From a bacterium D16-76 (lineage in GTDB: Bacteria > Bacillota > Clostridia > Oscillospirales > Acutalibacteraceae): 64,000 nt of DNA. The notes beneath the pieces were generated by a model, which was given only the letters and a program-made list of their open reading frames with translations, ran no database searches and had not been told where the DNA came from. The stretch is from contig QZEE01000010.1 in assembly GCA_009917445.1 (NCBI GenBank), forward strand, positions 1 to 64,000, in the 5' to 3' direction. Numbering within the stretch: position 1 is the first letter of the stretch; every line of letters starts with the position of its first letter. The position numbers were made by a program, and so were the translations under genes. Below, piece by piece: positions 31,231 through 39,194 of this stretch.

Positions 31231-31248
31231 GGGGCCTAGCCCCTTAAG
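31226..31248. repeat. Hairpin over the MATE stop codon (repeat copy 6)
   Basis: CTTAAGGGGC (31226-31235), loop CTA, GCCCCTTAAG (31239-31248). It uses exactly the arms of the leader hairpin at 29774 and includes the stop codon (31228-31230). Confidence 0.75.
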
Positions 31249-31318
31249 GATCCCGCGCTTCGCTTCCCGCGTTTGGAGGGCGGTGCTGGCGGGGGCGTGG
31301 GAGGCCGCGCCGGGGGGC

Positions 31319-31347
31319 TTGCAAAATCTTATGGGATGGGGTATGAT
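31319..31347 (+). promoter_or_regulatory. Promoter of the PHP gene
   Basis: -35 TTGCAA (31319-31324), a 17-base spacer, -10 TATGAT (31342-31347), 44 bases before the start codon. Confidence 0.7.
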
Positions 31348-31391
31348 AGGCGTTGCGGATGGCAACATTAGTCTAGAAGGAGAGTGGGAAG

Positions 31392-32108
31392 ATGAAGGAG
31401 TATACCTACAAATTTGAGATGCACAGCCACACCAATTGGTGCAGCGCCTGCGGGAACAGCAGCCCAGAGGAAATGGCCGCGGCGTATTGGGACGCCGGGT
31501 ATGCCGGGATGGTGATTACGGACCACTTCTTGTCGGGCAATTCGGCGGTGGACCGCAGCCTGCCCTGGGAGGATAAGATGCGGGCGTACTGGCGGGCTTA
31601 TGAGGCGGCTAAGGCTTGGGCACAGGGGAAGGGCTTTACGGTGCTGTTTGGGGTGGAGCATTTGTATGGCAATGGCAAAGAGGTGCTTACTTATGGCATT
31701 GGCTTGGATTTTTTGCTTGCGCACCCGGATTTGCACAAGTATAGCTTGAAGGATTACTGCGCGGCTGTACATGAGGCCGGGGGCTTCTTGTCCCATGCGC
31801 ACCCCTTCCGGCGGGCGGCCTACATTAAAGATGGGGTGGAGCCCCAGAATGAGGATATGGACGCGGTAGAGGTCTTTAACTTTTATAACGAGGACGAAGA
31901 GAACCGCTTGGCCGTAGAGCTGGCCCGGGAAGCGGGGAAGCTTACCACCTCTGGCGGGGATGAGCATATACAGGATGGCGACGCCATCGGCAAGGCCGGG
32001 GTGGTGTTTGCGGAATGCCCCAAGGACAACAAGCGGCTGGTAGAGCTGCTGCGGGCCGGGGATTATATGCTGAACGTAAAGGGCAGGGTTGTGCCGCGCA
32101 ACGGATAG
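31392..32108 (+). CDS. PHP-domain metal-dependent phosphoesterase (238 aa)
   Basis: PHP fold hydrolase; the substrate is unknown. The metal ligands are visible as 'FEMHSHTNWCS' (motif 1), 'VITDHF' (motif 2), 'FGVEHL' and 'FLSHAHPFRR' and the final 'SGGDEH'. Histidinol phosphatase and 3',5'-nucleotide phosphatases share the fold; nearby hisH-hisF does not prove a link, because this gene has its own promoter. AAGGAGAG precedes ATG 31392. Confidence 0.85.
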   Translation: MKEYTYKFEMHSHTNWCSACGNSSPEEMAAAYWDAGYAGMVITDHFLSGNSAVDRSLPWEDKMRAYWRAYEAAKAWAQGKGFTVLFGVEHLYGNGKEVLTYGIGLDFLLAHPDLHKYSLKDYCAAVHEAGGFLSHAHPFRRAAYIKDGVEPQNEDMDAVEVFNFYNEDEENRLAVELAREAGKLTTSGGDEHIQDGDAIGKAGVVFAECPKDNKRLVELLRAGDYMLNVKGRVVPRNG

Positions 32109-32161
32109 TTGCTTGCCAGGCGCTGGGCTGTGCGGTATACTGTTTTCAGGAGGTGACCTTC

Positions 32162-32614
32162 ATGGAAACAAAAGATATTTTACGGGAGCTGCGCAAAAAG
32201 CATCATTTGACCCAGGATGAGCTGGCGGAAAAGGTCTTTATCACCCGGCAGGCGGTGTCCCGCTGGGAGGCCGGGGAGACGGTGCCCGGCCCTGAGACCC
32301 TGAAGCTTCTTTCGGTGCTGTTCGACGTTTCGATCAACACCCTGCTGGGTGCGCCCCGCAAGCTGGTGTGCCAGTGCTGCGGCATGCCTTTAGAGGACGA
32401 CAGCACCATCAGCCGCGAGCCGGACGGCGCCTTTAACGAGGAATACTGCAAATGGTGCTACGCAGATGGGGACTTTGCCTACAAAGACATGGGCACGCTT
32501 ATCGACTTCCTGGTGGAGCACACGCCAGGGGGCCAGTGGTCCCCCCAACAGGCCCGGGCGTATTTCCAGGAGGAAATCCCGAAATTAAAGCACTGGGCGG
32601 CTAAAAGTGTATAA
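32162..32614 (+). CDS. XRE-type regulator with zinc-ribbon domain (150 aa)
   Basis: The N-terminal ~65 residues are a helix-turn-helix of the Cro/CI type ('LTQDELAEKVFITRQAVSRW'). The C-terminal part has 'CQCCGMPLEDD' and 'EEYCKWCYADGDFAY', the four-cysteine putative zinc-ribbon domain found fused to such regulators in Firmicutes. GGAGGTGA precedes ATG 32162. Target unknown. A bidirectional terminator follows. Confidence 0.9.
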   Translation: METKDILRELRKKHHLTQDELAEKVFITRQAVSRWEAGETVPGPETLKLLSVLFDVSINTLLGAPRKLVCQCCGMPLEDDSTISREPDGAFNEEYCKWCYADGDFAYKDMGTLIDFLVEHTPGGQWSPQQARAYFQEEIPKLKHWAAKSV

Positions 32615-32620
32615 AAACAT

Positions 32621-32660
32621 AAAAAAGCCGGTATCTGCTTTGGCAGGTACCGGCTTTTTT
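32621..32660. terminator. Bidirectional terminator
   Basis: AAAAAAGCCGGTA (32621-32633) pairs with TACCGGCTTTTTT (32648-32660). It gives T runs on both strands and separates two convergent genes. Confidence 0.93.
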
Positions 32661-32682
32661 AGCGGCGTTTTATGTAAGGGGG

Positions 32683-33186
<504 letters not shown>

Positions 33187-33225
33187 TCCTACTCTCCATC
33201 TTGGGGTTTCATATCTATCGTAGCA

Positions 33226-33254
33226 ATCTTAACACCTTTTGCCCATTCTGTCAA
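33226..33254 (-). promoter_or_regulatory. Promoter of the SEC-C gene
   Basis: Reverse strand -35 TTGACA (33254-33249), a 17-base spacer, -10 TAAGAT (33231-33226). Confidence 0.75.
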
Positions 33255-33344
33255 TCGCTTCCCACCCAGCCAGCACATTTTCTTTTTGGGAATTATGTCT
33301 GTTTCAGGGGAAAAGGCACGTTTCTGGTCACACGCGGGCTTGTA

Positions 33345-33512
33345 GACCTTGGGGGCTCTGGTCTCGTCTGGTCTCGTCTGCCGACTCGGTCGGGTCAGAA
33401 CGGTCCCCACTGGGGACCTTCCCCGACTCGGTCGGTTCGCACATGTCTGCTACTGGCAGACGCTCACCCCAAACCCCTGCCACCCTTTTTGAAAAAAGGG
33501 TGGGCCCAAAAA
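33345..33512. repeat. Dispersed intergenic repeat, copy 7 (long form)
   Basis: Contains AGACCTTGGGGG, two CTCGGTCGG words, GTCCCC-ACT-GGGGAC (33407-33419), TCTGC-TACT-GGCAGA and then CACCCTTTTT-GA(A)-AAAAGGGTG (33481-33502), ending AAAAACTGCC. It combines features of copy 1 (8619-8735) and of the double-hairpin copies, so both belong to one family. Confidence 0.75.
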
Positions 33513-33554
33513 CTGCCTGTTGGGGTGTTGGCAAGTCCCGCGTTTTGCCTGAGC

Positions 33555-33584
33555 TTGAAAAAAATGGGGGAGATATGCTATAAT
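33555..33584 (+). promoter_or_regulatory. Sigma-A promoter of the Fec-like operon
   Basis: -35 TTGAAA (33555-33560), an 18-base spacer, perfect -10 TATAAT (33579-33584). I see no clear Fur-box next to it. Confidence 0.75.
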
Positions 33585-33625
33585 GAGCCAAACCAGCCCA
33601 CACTAAAAAAGAAGGAGGACGGTTT

Positions 33626-34558
33626 ATGATACAAAAGATGCTTTTCTGTTTTTTAAGCTTGTGCCTGGTGCTTTGCGGCTGCGGGCAGGAGGAGGCTGCC
33701 AGTTCGGCCCCAGAGGGGGAACGGGTGGTGTCCCTTTATGGCTCTTATGCCGAAGCCTGGCTGCTGGCAGGGGGCCAGCTGGTGGGCGTGACAAAGGACG
33801 CCCTGGAAGAAAGGGATTTAGGGCTGCCGGAAGACATTGCTGTGGTGGGGTCTGTGAAAGAGCCCAACGCCGAGGCCATTATCGCGCTGGAGCCCACGTT
33901 GGTGCTGCTAAATTCAGATATTAACGGCCAGATGGACATAAAGGGCACGTTGGAGAAAGCGGGCATTTCGTGCCTAGGCTTCCAGGTGGACAGCTTTGCG
34001 GATTATGACAATATGATGCGGGAATTTACCCAGCGGACAGGCCGGGGGGACCTGTATGAAGAGAATGTCACCCAGGTGGCCGGGCAGATCGAGGAGGCAA
34101 AGGTGACGGCGGCTTTAAGCTCTGCTGTGCCGGAAGTGCTGTTGATGCGGGCCTTTTCTACCGGCATAAAGGCCAAAACAGACGATGAGCTGGCGGGGGC
34201 CATCTTAAAGGACTTAAACGCTATAAACATAGCGGACGAGCACCCCTCTATGCTGGAGGATTTGAGCCTGGAAGCCATTATTGAGGCAGACCCGGACTTT
34301 ATTTTCATCACCACCATGGGGGATGAGGGGAAGGCCCTGGAATACCTGGACGGCCTGGTGGCCGGGAACCCGGCCTGGCAGGAACTGACGGCTGTGAAGG
34401 AGGGCCGCACCCTTGTGCTGCCCAAGGATTTGTTCCATTATAAGCCCAACAACCGCTGGGGGGAAAGCTATGAGTATTTGGGGAAGATCCTTTACCCGAC
34501 CCTTTTTGAAAACCGCCAGAAGCAAGCTTCTGCTGCTTCTGCTGTTGACGCTTCTTAG
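33626..34558 (+). CDS. Substrate-binding lipoprotein of a FecB/BtuF-type importer (310 aa)
   Basis: Captures the ligand outside the membrane for the FecCD-like permease that follows. Signal peptide MIQKMLFCFLSLCLVL with lipobox LCGC (Cys ~19). The mature part has the family pattern: 'ERVVSLYGSYAEAWLLAG', 'VGVTKDAL', 'PNAEAIIALEPTLVLL', 'LFHYKPNNRWGESYEYL'. Such proteins bind iron-siderophores, haem or cobalamin; which one cannot be told. Its last 89 bases overlap the permease gene in another frame, and the Ala/Ser-rich tail lies in that overlap. Confidence 0.88.
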   Translation: MIQKMLFCFLSLCLVLCGCGQEEAASSAPEGERVVSLYGSYAEAWLLAGGQLVGVTKDALEERDLGLPEDIAVVGSVKEPNAEAIIALEPTLVLLNSDINGQMDIKGTLEKAGISCLGFQVDSFADYDNMMREFTQRTGRGDLYEENVTQVAGQIEEAKVTAALSSAVPEVLLMRAFSTGIKAKTDDELAGAILKDLNAINIADEHPSMLEDLSLEAIIEADPDFIFITTMGDEGKALEYLDGLVAGNPAWQELTAVKEGRTLVLPKDLFHYKPNNRWGESYEYLGKILYPTLFENRQKQASAASAVDAS

Positions 34559-35483
34559 CGCGGCCCTGGGGGTATGGGCGGGGGCGTCCCGGGTAGATTT
34601 GGCCGCGGCTTTGGGGGAGGTGCTCTCGGGCAGGGCCCAAAGCCCGGGGGCCCGCATTTTGCTGTATGTGCGGCTGCCCAGGGTCTGTGCCAGCTTACTT
34701 TCGGGGGCGGCGCTGGCGGTGGCCGGGCTGCTGATCCAGGCGGTGCTGTCAAACCCCCTTGCCTCGCCCAATGTGATTGGGGTAAACGCCGGGGCGGGCT
34801 TTTTTGCGTTTTTATTTTTAGCTTTGTTCCCGGGCAGCCTGGGGGCCACGGCGGTGGGGGCCTTTTTTGGGGCGCTGATAGCTACGCTTACAGTCTACGC
34901 GGTGGCCGCGGCGGCGGGGGCGGGCAAGCTTACCATCATACTGGCCGGGGTGGCGGTAAGCAGCATTTTTACGGCTGGCCTTAACGCCATCAAGACTTTT
35001 TACCCCGAGACCCTTTACAATGGCAGCACCTTCCTGATTGGCGGCTTTGCCGGTGTATCCATGGGGGACATCACCCCGGCTTGGGCGGGCATCCTGCTGG
35101 CGCTGCTGGGGGCCTTTTTACTGCCCAGGCAGCTGGACGTACTATGTTTAGGCGAAGAGACCGCCCGCAGCCTGGGCCAGCCGGTAACGCTTGTCCGGTT
35201 TGCCGCCATACTGCTGGCCTGCGTACTGGCAGGCTGCGCGGTAAGCTTTTCGGGCCTTATCGGCTTTGTGGGCCTTATCGTCCCCCACATTACCCGCAGG
35301 CTTTTCGGCAGCGCCCACCGCCTGCTGCTGCCGGCCGCCTGCCTGCTGGGGGCCGGCCTCGTCACCCTAAGCGACACCCTGAGCCGCACCCTCTTCGCCC
35401 CCTACGAGGTACCCGTAGGCATCCTGCTCTCCCTTGTAGGCGGGCCCTTCTTCCTCTTCTTGATCTTACGCAGGCGGCGGTAG
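34470..35483 (+). CDS. FecCD/BtuC-type permease (337 aa)
   Basis: Membrane subunit of the importer, with about nine or ten hydrophobic segments. Family blocks: 'LRLPRVCASLLSGAALAVAG'-type N-terminal region, 'NPLASPNVIGVNAGAG', 'GFVGLIVPHITRRLFG' and 'EVPVGILLSLVGGPFFLFLI'. ATG 34470 has GGGGGAAAG upstream, although it lies 89 bases inside the preceding gene; later starts in this frame have no site. A dispersed repeat begins at its stop codon and separates it from the ATPase gene. Confidence 0.92.
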   Translation: MSIWGRSFTRPFLKTARSKLLLLLLLTLLSAALGVWAGASRVDLAAALGEVLSGRAQSPGARILLYVRLPRVCASLLSGAALAVAGLLIQAVLSNPLASPNVIGVNAGAGFFAFLFLALFPGSLGATAVGAFFGALIATLTVYAVAAAAGAGKLTIILAGVAVSSIFTAGLNAIKTFYPETLYNGSTFLIGGFAGVSMGDITPAWAGILLALLGAFLLPRQLDVLCLGEETARSLGQPVTLVRFAAILLACVLAGCAVSFSGLIGFVGLIVPHITRRLFGSAHRLLLPAACLLGAGLVTLSDTLSRTLFAPYEVPVGILLSLVGGPFFLFLILRRRR

Positions 35484-35550
35484 ACCTTGGGGACTCTGTC
35501 CCCAAACCCCTGCCACCCTTTTTGAAAAAAGGGTGGATCTAAAAACTGCC
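35482..35550. repeat. Dispersed double-hairpin repeat, copy 8, inside an operon
   Basis: Second-type hairpin TTGGGGAC-TCT-GTCCCCAA (35487-35505), then the first-type hairpin CCACCCTTTTT/AAAAAGGGTGG (35513-35536), ending AAAAACTGCC, the same tail as copy 7. The orientation is reversed with respect to copies 2 and 3. It lies between permease and ATPase genes. Confidence 0.85.
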
Positions 35551-35625
35551 GGGAGAAATGGGGGATTTTTTGGTCGCTGCGCGACAGTTGCCGCAAGGTT
35601 TACTAGGACAGACAGGAGGGCTTTT

Positions 35626-36387
35626 ATGGTAGCGTTTTCACAGGTAAGCGTGGGGTATGGGGGCCGGGCTGTGCTGGAAGGGGTCGATTTTGTTGCGCCC
35701 CAGGGGAAGGTGACGGCTTTGATTGGCCCCAATGGGTGCGGGAAGACCACCTTGCTGAAGACGGCCTGCGGCCTGCTGCCCCCGTTAGCGGGGGGCGTGA
35801 CCGTGGCGGGACGGGCCAAAGCTGGGATGCGGCGCAAGGAGTGGGCGCGCCTGTGCGCCCTGCTGCCCCAGCTGCGGGAAACCCCGGCCCTGACGGTGGA
35901 GGAGCTGGCGGCCCATGGGCGGTACCCCCATTTGGCTTTTGGGCGGCAGCTGGGGGCAGGGGATTGGGAGGTTATAGAGCGGGCCTTGGAAGAGATGGGG
36001 CTTGTGGAGATGCGGGGGCGCAGATTGGGCAAGCTGTCTGGGGGGGAGAGGCAGCGGGCTTATTTGGCCATGGCGCTGGCCCAGGATCCCCAGGTGTTCT
36101 TTTTGGACGAGCCCACCACGTATTTGGACATAGGGCAGAAGTATGAGATGCTGGGGCTGGTGGGCAAGCTGCGGGGGCGGGGGAAAACCGTGGTGATGGT
36201 GCTGCATGACCTGCCCTTGGCTTTTGCTTATAGCGATTATGTGGCAGTGCTGGGGGATGGGGGGCTGTTGGCTTTTGGGGAGAGCGGGGCGGTTTTTGAC
36301 AGCGGAGTGCCGGACCGGGTGTTTGGGGTGAAGGGGGAGAAGGTTATGCTGAATGGCCGGGAGGAATTTATCTTTACCCGGGGGTGA
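35626..36387 (+). CDS. FecE/BtuD-type ABC ATPase (253 aa)
   Basis: Energises the importer. Walker A GPNGCGKTT (near residue 35), Q-loop region 'LCALLPQLRET', signature LSGGERQRAYLAMALAQ, Walker B FFLDEPTTYLDIG, switch His in 'VLHDLPLAF'. ATG 35626 follows AGGAGGG; the in-frame sequence upstream is the repeat and leader. It belongs with the two preceding genes despite the 142-base gap. Confidence 0.93.
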   Translation: MVAFSQVSVGYGGRAVLEGVDFVAPQGKVTALIGPNGCGKTTLLKTACGLLPPLAGGVTVAGRAKAGMRRKEWARLCALLPQLRETPALTVEELAAHGRYPHLAFGRQLGAGDWEVIERALEEMGLVEMRGRRLGKLSGGERQRAYLAMALAQDPQVFFLDEPTTYLDIGQKYEMLGLVGKLRGRGKTVVMVLHDLPLAFAYSDYVAVLGDGGLLAFGESGAVFDSGVPDRVFGVKGEKVMLNGREEFIFTRG

Positions 36388-36433
36388 TTCGGTGTGTTGC
36401 GCCGCAGCTCAATGGGGACAGCATTGCGCGGTC

Positions 36434-36585
36434 AAGGGGCGTTAGGCCCCTTGTGGGGGTCTCGGGGGCAAAGCCCATGAGTAGGGTTTGGGACAAAGTC
36501 CCAAGACCTTGCCGCAGGCGCGACCTTTGCGCCGGAGGCTCTAATAAGCGTGAGCGGGGGTTTGGGGTGTTAACCCCAAGGTCTT
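36434..36585. repeat. Tandem hairpin repeats upstream of the pyruvyltransferase fusion (copy 9)
   Basis: In the 303-base gap: AAGGGGC-GTTAG-GCCCCTT (36434-36452), TTGGGAC-AAA-GTCCCAA (36488-36504, preceded by GTAGGG exactly as in copy 2), and TTGGGGT-GTTA-ACCCCAA (36562-36579) followed by GGTCTT. The stems vary but stay paired. Confidence 0.75.
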
Positions 36586-36627
36586 CCGTCACAAAAGAAT
36601 ACCCGTTTGGGGGCAGGGCCCGCGGCC

Positions 36628-36656
36628 TTGACCTGGGGGCGGAAGTTGGATATAAT
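36628..36656 (+). promoter_or_regulatory. Promoter of the glycosyltransferase-CsaB gene
   Basis: -35 TTGACC (36628-36633), a 17-base spacer, perfect -10 TATAAT (36651-36656), 34 bases before the start codon. Confidence 0.8.
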
Positions 36657-36690
36657 AAAGGGAAAGAAACCGAGGAGAGAGGGGTAACAG

Positions 36691-38919
36691 ATGCGGGTTG
36701 TGCATTTGATAGGCGGGGGGGACACCGGCGGGGCGAAAACCCATGTGCTGGGGCTTTTGAAGGAGCTGAAAAAGCAAATAGACGCGGAGCTGGTGTGCTT
36801 TAGGGGCGGGGAGTTCTCGGAGGACGCGGAAAAACTGGGGATACCGGTGCACATCATAGACACCGGCAACCCTTTTACAGATTTGCCGCGGCTGAAAAAG
36901 CTTCTGCGGCCTGGGGAGGTAGACGTGCTGCATTGCCATGGGGCCCGGGGCAATTTAATGGGCACCATGATGAAGCGGTATTTGAAAGTGCCGGTTATCA
37001 CCACGGTGCACAGCGACTATAAGCTGGACTATCTGGGCCGGCCGGCGGCGCGGCTGGTGTATGGGTCTACCAACACCGTCTGCCTGCGGTGGGTGGATTA
37101 TTATATCTGCGTGGCGGGGCCTGTGACAGAGGCTATGATCGAGCGGAATTTCCCGGCTGAGCGCATTTATACCATTTATAACGGCATCGATTTTAACGCC
37201 CCCAAAAACTGCGTGCCCCGGGGGGAGTTTTTGCGGGGGCTGGGGCTTGACTACCAGGAAGGCGACGTGGTGGTGGGCATTGTGGCCCGTATGACGGCCA
37301 TAAAAGACCATTCGACGCTGCTGCGGGCTATGAAAATCGCCTGCGGGGAGTGCCCGCAGCTTAAGCTGGTGTGCGCCGGGGACGGCGAGGACGAAAAGAA
37401 GCTGCGGGACCTGGCCAAATCCTTGGGCATAGAAGAAAAGGTGTGCTTTGCCGGGTGGGTAAAGGACATGGATTCTTTCTACGGCGCGGTGGATATAAAC
37501 CTGCTTTCCTCCTTGTCCGAGGGCTTCCCTTACGCTTTGGCGGAGGGCACCCGGTTTGCGCTGCCGACCCTGTCTACCCGGGTGGGCGGGGTGCCGGTGC
37601 TCATTGACCATGAAGAAAACGGCTTTTTGTTTGAGCCCGGGGACTATAAGCAGCTGGCCCAATATTTGGCGCGGCTGGCAAAGGACCCGGCCCTGCGGCG
37701 GCAGCTGGGGGACAAGCTTTTTGAAAAATCAAAGCGGGAGTTCTCTTTGGACCATATGGTGGAGTACCAGTTGGAAATCTATGAAGACGTGCTGCGCCGC
37801 CAGGCCAGGCGCAAGCTGCGGGGCAAGCGGGACGGTGCGGTGATCTGTGGGGCCTATGGCCATGGCAACGCTGGGGACGACGCTATTTTGAAATCGGTGA
37901 TACAGGCGGTAAAGGGCCTGGACAAAGACATGCCCATTACGGTTATGGCCAAGAACACCGGCAGCATCAAGCGGCGCTACCGGGTAAATTCCCTTTACAC
38001 CTTCCACTTTGTCAAGATGCTGCGGGCTATGAGGCGGTCCAGGCTATACATCAACGGCGGCGGCACGCTGATACAGAACGCTACCAGCCAGCGCAGCCTG
38101 TGGTATTACCTGCTTACCCTGTGGGCCGCCAAGCGCCTGGGCAACCAGGTGGACATGTACGGCTGCGGCATTGGGCCCGTAACAGGCAAGTGGAACACGG
38201 GGCTGGTGCGGTATGTGCTCAACAGCTCGGTGGACACCATTACCCTGCGGGAAAGGGACTCTATGCGGGAGCTGGAAAGCTTTGGGGTAGTAAAGCCCAC
38301 GGCCCTGCTTAGCTCAGACCCGGCCCTGGTGCTGGACCCGGCTGGGGAACAGCAGGCCCTGGCCTGCCTGAACAGCCACAGTATGGACCCCAAGGGGAAA
38401 TACGTCTGCTTTATGCTGCGCAACTGGCAGGGGTTCAGCGCGAAAGCCGGGGCCTTTGCCCAGTGCGCCCAGCGGGCTTATGAGGATTTGGGCTTGACGC
38501 CGGTATTCCTCTCCCTAAACGCGGCGCCAGACACCTATGCCGCCCGGATGGTCTGCGGGGGGCTTACGTGCCCCTACCACATTCTGGACGATTTGGACAG
38601 GCCAGAGCTGATTATCTCGGTGCTGGGCTATATGCGGCTGGTGGTGTCTATGCGGCTGCACGGGCTGATTTTTTCCTCGCGCAGCGGCATACCCATGGTG
38701 GGGGTGTCTTACGACCCGAAGATCGGCTCTTTCCTGCGGTACCTGGGGTACGGCCAGTGCATGGAACTGGGGGACGTGACGGCAGAAAGGCTCATGGCGG
38801 CCATGGCGGAAGAGTACAAAAACGAGCCGGGGCAGGCGGAGTTTCTGGCCTGCACCCAGAGGCTGATTGACGTACAGCAGGAAAACGTGGAGGCCCTGCG
38901 CAAGCTGCTAAAGCTGTAA
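36691..38919 (+). CDS. csaB: Fusion of GT4 glycosyltransferase and CsaB-type polysaccharide pyruvyltransferase (742 aa)
   Basis: Two enzymes in one chain. Residues ~1-375 are a GT-B glycosyltransferase of family 4: 'HLIGGGDTGGAKTHVLGLL', 'HCHGARGNLMG', 'YNGIDFNAP', 'VGIVARMTAIKDH', 'SSLSEGFPYALAEG'. Residues ~385-742 match CsaB: 'GAYGHGNAGDDAIL', 'YINGGGTLIQNATSQRSLWYY', 'GCGIGPV', 'SDPAL', 'VSMRLHGLIFSSR', 'VGVSYDPKIGSFL'. CsaB adds ketal-linked pyruvate to secondary cell-wall polysaccharide, which anchors S-layer-type proteins. The fusion suggests that a sugar is added and then pyruvylated by the same protein. GAGGAGAGAGGGG precedes ATG 36691. Confidence 0.9.
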   Translation: MRVVHLIGGGDTGGAKTHVLGLLKELKKQIDAELVCFRGGEFSEDAEKLGIPVHIIDTGNPFTDLPRLKKLLRPGEVDVLHCHGARGNLMGTMMKRYLKVPVITTVHSDYKLDYLGRPAARLVYGSTNTVCLRWVDYYICVAGPVTEAMIERNFPAERIYTIYNGIDFNAPKNCVPRGEFLRGLGLDYQEGDVVVGIVARMTAIKDHSTLLRAMKIACGECPQLKLVCAGDGEDEKKLRDLAKSLGIEEKVCFAGWVKDMDSFYGAVDINLLSSLSEGFPYALAEGTRFALPTLSTRVGGVPVLIDHEENGFLFEPGDYKQLAQYLARLAKDPALRRQLGDKLFEKSKREFSLDHMVEYQLEIYEDVLRRQARRKLRGKRDGAVICGAYGHGNAGDDAILKSVIQAVKGLDKDMPITVMAKNTGSIKRRYRVNSLYTFHFVKMLRAMRRSRLYINGGGTLIQNATSQRSLWYYLLTLWAAKRLGNQVDMYGCGIGPVTGKWNTGLVRYVLNSSVDTITLRERDSMRELESFGVVKPTALLSSDPALVLDPAGEQQALACLNSHSMDPKGKYVCFMLRNWQGFSAKAGAFAQCAQRAYEDLGLTPVFLSLNAAPDTYAARMVCGGLTCPYHILDDLDRPELIISVLGYMRLVVSMRLHGLIFSSRSGIPMVGVSYDPKIGSFLRYLGYGQCMELGDVTAERLMAAMAEEYKNEPGQAEFLACTQRLIDVQQENVEALRKLLKL

Positions 38920-38927
38920 ATGAAAAG

Positions 38928-38968
38928 AAAAGCCCGGCCTTGGCAACGCTTGCCAGGGCCGGGCTTTT
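38928..38968. terminator. Bidirectional terminator
   Basis: AAAAGCCCGGCC (38928-38939) pairs with GGCCGGGCTTTT (38957-38968). It separates the csaB fusion from the convergent copA. Confidence 0.93.
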
Positions 38969-38978
38969 GCTTTGGGGA

Positions 38979-39194
38979 TTACAGGGCTTTGCAGCCTACA
39001 GGCTCGTAGCCCGCCTCTTTTACGGCGGCGGCAAGGGCTTCGTCGGCTACGTCCTGGGCCAGCTCTACAGTGGCCAGCTTAGCGTCCAGGTCTACGGTGG
39101 CGGCGGCGACGCCGGGCACGCCCTCCAGGGCCTTCTTTACGTGGGCTTGGCAGTGGGCGCACATCATGCCCTCTACGGTCAAAGCTTTTTTCAT
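38979..39194 (-). CDS. copZ: Internal in-frame CopZ-like copper chaperone (71 aa)
   Basis: The C-terminal 71 codons of copA start with ATG (39194-39192), preceded by AAGAAGGAGG at seven-base spacing, inside the sequence that codes for the linker. The product MKKALTVEGMMCAHCQAH... is a full-length heavy-metal-associated domain (usual size ~68-72), with the metal motif CAHC and a typical C-terminal 'EAGYEP'. I infer that it can be translated separately as a soluble chaperone as well as being part of CopA. Confidence 0.6.
   Translation of the reverse strand: MKKALTVEGMMCAHCQAHVKKALEGVPGVAAATVDLDAKLATVELAQDVADEALAAAVKEAGYEPVGCKAL

Noticed and set aside
31392-32108. Histidinol phosphatase partner of hisH-hisF
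   Set aside because: The PHP fold fits, but the gene is separated by a MATE gene and has its own promoter; no histidinol-specific sequence is visible.
33238-33629. Open frames of 90-140 codons across the gap before the binding-protein gene
   Set aside because: They run through the dispersed repeat in several frames, lack ribosome sites and give Pro/Arg-rich products; they are shadows of the repeat.
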